A stretch of 24,901 nucleotides of DNA from JAABSX01 sp964480455. Its GTDB lineage: Bacteria; Bacteroidota; Bacteroidia; Cytophagales; Microscillaceae. Made by a program: the position numbers and the translations under genes. This document shows positions 22,661 to 24,901 of the stretch, in pieces. Numbering within the stretch: the stretch's first letter is position 1; the number at the start of each line of letters is the position of its first letter. The notes beneath the pieces are model-generated. The model had not been told where the DNA came from and did no database searches. It was given only the letters and a program-made list of their open reading frames with translations. The stretch covers positions 1-24,901 of the forward strand of contig CAYZQI010000064.1 in assembly GCA_964480455.1 (NCBI GenBank). Direction: 5' to 3'.

Positions 22661-23578
22661 CTAGAGTAGTTCTTTTTTGAAGTCATCTTGTAATTTTTTG
22701 CCCTTTGTGTTTAATGTCCAGCCTTCTTTTGGGATGGTATTCAGTGTGGTGATGATAGCAGATTTGCCATCGAGGGTACTCACGTATATAGGAGATGCAA
22801 AGCGACCTCCATTGCCTAATGCAAAAGCATATTGCTTCCTGTAGTTTTCGTCTTCTTTCGCTTTTTTATCGTCTTCTCCCTTGATTTTATGTGTGGCTTT
22901 TGCTATCCCTAACGTACTCACTGCTTTGCTGCCAATTTCAATTTTCTGAATACAGGGGTATGGCTGATTAAATTTTGTAGAAATATGATTTGAATTTTGT
23001 GTGAATTGTTTATGCTCTAGAAAAGAATAAATATCTTGCAAAGTTTGGGGCATCTTGAAACCTTCTTTTTTTACTCTATCAATATGAATTTCTTTTATCC
23101 TCACACTTCCAAATCCTCTCCGACTTCTCTTGCCTAAACCACCCAGGCAACAAGTGATTACAAAGAGGTTTATTAGTTTCACTTCATTCATTAGAATCAT
23201 TTGCCCTTGTTTAATCTCATTTTGAGTTAATTTAAGTTCTATTACAAAATCACTATTGGGTCTGAAAGCGTTTTGTGGTGAACGCTGATTTCCTTCTTTG
23301 TGAGGCAACATAAATTCTTTACCAACAGTACCCTTCTTAAAATTTTCTTTCCTAAGAATAATTACCTTACTCCTTCCCCCACTATCTCCGTCAGTCCCCC
23401 CAAAAATTAAAGACTCCTGTTCTTTCAGCGTTTTTAAGTCCAAATGCCCATTCATAGCCCGCCACCAAAAGCGCAGTACCCCTTTGATGCTGGGCGGTCT
23501 TAGTTCAGGTGTGATGCCGTCTGCCCCAGAGAGGAACATAGGCGTAATGGTTTCGCAAGTAAAAGTGATTGTTTTCAT
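22661..23578 (-). CDS. cmr1: Type III-B CRISPR RAMP protein Cmr1
   Basis: Cmr1 is the RAMP subunit that, with Cmr6, caps the target-3' end of the Cmr filament. It starts MKTITFTCETITPMFLSGAD and continues with ELRPPSIKGVLRFWWRAMNG (about residues 25-44), the strongest Cmr1 signature, then SLIFGGTDGDSGGRSKVII. The glycine-rich stretch GGLGKRSRRGFGSVRI (about 145-160) is the RAMP loop. 305 residues is within the family's range. It is unusual in being split from the other cmr genes by the array and the whole RT-cas1-cas2 operon, and it is transcribed toward the terminator hairpin. No convincing promoter was found in the 169 bases ahead of it. Confidence 0.93.
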   Translation of the reverse strand: MKTITFTCETITPMFLSGADGITPELRPPSIKGVLRFWWRAMNGHLDLKTLKEQESLIFGGTDGDSGGRSKVIILRKENFKKGTVGKEFMLPHKEGNQRSPQNAFRPNSDFVIELKLTQNEIKQGQMILMNEVKLINLFVITCCLGGLGKRSRRGFGSVRIKEIHIDRVKKEGFKMPQTLQDIYSFLEHKQFTQNSNHISTKFNQPYPCIQKIEIGSKAVSTLGIAKATHKIKGEDDKKAKEDENYRKQYAFALGNGGRFASPIYVSTLDGKSAIITTLNTIPKEGWTLNTKGKKLQDDFKKELL

Positions 23579-23747
23579 AGTTTTTTGTTGAAATTTATTA
23601 ATAAAATTCCAACATTAAAAGTTTTTAGGAAAAAAAATGCTTGTATTGTCCAAATCAACAGCATAGTTTTGTTTTGGGTGCAAAACATAGGAAGCATTTA
23701 ATAAAAATTTTGAATTTAATTCAGGTATGGTATTTCTTGCTTACTCC

Positions 23748-24674
23748 TTAGTCAAATAGCTCAAACCTTATCCAATCGTAGGGTTTGTATTGTGCTACCC
23801 TGTCAAGGTCATCATCTATGATGTTTACTATTCTGGGATAACCGCCTGTAGTTTGGGCATCGGCAAGAAGTATGATAGGTGTACCCTCAGGCACTATTTG
23901 CACTGTGCCTGCTACAATGCCCGAAGAAATCAGCGGAAAAGCCGCCTGCTGTAGTTTGTATTTTTCTGGCGTAAGGCGGCAACCCATTCTGTTAGATTGC
24001 AAACGCACTTGATAGGCTTGGCTGAAAAAGCGAGCGATGTCTTTGTGGCTAAATTGCTCAAACTCAGGGGCAGGCACTACACGTAACGGTTTTTGAAGCA
24101 AGGATTCATCGAGAGCCTGTTTTGTAAAATCTAATATTTTAGATATAGGAAAAGAAGGCACTACTTTCAAATGACTATGCTTTACAAAAACACTTTGAGG
24201 AGTGAGCAAATCGGCATATTGTGTAGCTGCGCTGCAGCTTCCGAGCCATTTTTTGGCTTGCCACTCCCCTCCTACTGCTAGGTATGTCCTGCAGCCTTGT
24301 ATAGGTTTTCCAAAAGTGAGTTCATTTTGTTGGTTCAGTGTGAGGGTACGATACATTGAAAGCGGTTTTTGATTAAGTTGAGGCGACAAATTAGCCCCTG
24401 TTAGTGCTATTTGACAATCTCCTTTAATGCGTAGCTTTGGGCCCACCATGGTAATTTCTAACACAGGTGCATCAGGTAGATTACCTACCAGTAAATTTGC
24501 CAACCTAGCCGCTCCTCGGTCTAGTACACCTCCTACTGCCACGCCTAGATGCTGATAGCCTATTCTGCCTGAATCTTGTATGGTAGTCTGCAAGCCTGTT
24601 TGTTCAAAAAAAATCTTTATACTTGACTGCTCCACGCTTTGTACTGATGTATAAGAGTTTGATTTCTTTGACAA
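23748..24674 (-). CDS. pxpC: 5-oxoprolinase subunit PxpC (KipA-like)
   Basis: The PxpC subunit of the PxpABC 5-oxoprolinase, which hydrolyses ATP to open 5-oxoproline to glutamate; older names are KipA and biotin-dependent carboxyltransferase family protein. Family motifs: LQTTIQDSGRIGYQHLGVAV (about residues 28-47), GGVLDRGAARLANLLVGN, APVLEITMVGP, and CQIALTGANLSP. Later come GCRTYLAVGG (about 127-136), SNRMGCRLTP, and the C-terminal SSGIVAGTVQIVPEGTPIIL and DAQTTGGYP. At 308 residues it is normal length. The first about 17 residues (SKKSNSYTSVQSVEQSS) are outside the family core, and the real start could be slightly later at a non-ATG codon. pxpA and pxpB are not in the window and may lie to the right or elsewhere. 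Confidence 0.9.
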   Translation of the reverse strand: MSKKSNSYTSVQSVEQSSIKIFFEQTGLQTTIQDSGRIGYQHLGVAVGGVLDRGAARLANLLVGNLPDAPVLEITMVGPKLRIKGDCQIALTGANLSPQLNQKPLSMYRTLTLNQQNELTFGKPIQGCRTYLAVGGEWQAKKWLGSCSAATQYADLLTPQSVFVKHSHLKVVPSFPISKILDFTKQALDESLLQKPLRVVPAPEFEQFSHKDIARFFSQAYQVRLQSNRMGCRLTPEKYKLQQAAFPLISSGIVAGTVQIVPEGTPIILLADAQTTGGYPRIVNIIDDDLDRVAQYKPYDWIRFELFD

Positions 24675-24728
24675 TTTCTGTGATTGTGTGCGATAAAATG
24701 AGCTAAATACTGTTTAGAACATAAATGC

Positions 24729-24764
24729 CAGCGGACTGGAAATCCGCTGCTGTAGATTTCTACA
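24729..24764. repeat. Two adjacent short palindromes, possibly REP-like
   Basis: CAGCGGA/TCCGCTG (24729-24749, 7-base loop CTGGAAA) is followed after one base by TGTAGA-TT-TCTACA (24751-24764). They lie ahead of pxpC in a gene-free region that continues to the window edge and also contains the palindrome GTTTCGAAAC (24861-24870). The GACTGGAAATC segment resembles GACTGAAATC at 6003-6012. Confidence 0.4.
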
Positions 24765-24901
24765 AAAATTGTCAGACAACCATTTTTTTGACAAATCTAA
24801 AAATAATTTTTGTAGATAATGGGCTTTTATTATTCTTCGCTTATATCTTACGTTTCGCTAGTTTCGAAACCCACAAAAAACAATTTAAGGGAATAAGCCT
24901 C

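Noticed and set aside
23579..23747. Promoter for cmr1
   Set aside because: Near matches such as TAATGTTG exist, but none has a TTTG at the right distance.

Overview
The window comes from an AT-rich member of the Bacteroidota, most likely Cytophagales-like. The evidence is a large secreted protein with a gliding-motility/type IX secretion C-terminal domain, several promoters of the Bacteroidota form TTTG-N18..20-TAnnTTTG, few Shine-Dalgarno sequences, and a TIGR04283-type glycosyltransferase. The genus cannot be named from the sequence alone.

Left part (1-11503), mostly ordinary chromosome: a membrane protein cut by the left edge; two small minus-strand genes, one of them a 44-residue membrane protein with a promoter so close that its mRNA may be leaderless; a glycosyltransferase; the secreted CHU_C-type protein; a 0.8 kb gene-poor stretch with short palindromes and a candidate small RNA; a YhiN/HI0933-type flavoprotein; a STAS-like protein and glutaminyl-tRNA synthetase; tRNA-Cys; a small membrane protein; a GbsR/MarR-type regulator; and tRNA-Arg.

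Centre and right (11541-23578): a type III-B (Cmr) CRISPR-Cas locus. A minus-strand operon runs cas6, cmr2 (cas10), a UPF0175 gene with a 23-codon relic of a PIN toxin, cmr3, cmr4, cmr5, cmr6. Upstream of it is an array of 11 identical repeats and 10 spacers. The array is read on the minus strand from a leader promoter that abuts the start of a divergent plus-strand adaptation operon: a stand-alone retron-type reverse transcriptase (NAxxH, YADD and VTG motifs), cas1, cas2, and an unrecognised 210-residue protein with a helical N-terminus and an alpha/beta C-terminus. cmr1 lies apart, on the minus strand, beyond a strong terminator. The right end holds pxpC (5-oxoprolinase subunit C) and more short palindromes.

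How it probably works: Cas6 cuts the array transcript, Cmr1-6 form the RNA-guided complex (Cmr4 slicer aspartate and Cmr2 GGDD cyclase motif both present, no HD nuclease domain in Cmr2), and RT-Cas1-Cas2 may acquire spacers from RNA. Two or three of the ten spacers contain perfect short hairpins, one capped by a GCAA (GNRA) loop on the predicted target strand, which fits capture from structured RNA. The Cmr2 cyclase is intact, but no CARF or SAVED effector is visible here. The uncharacterised protein after cas2 is the best candidate for something new.
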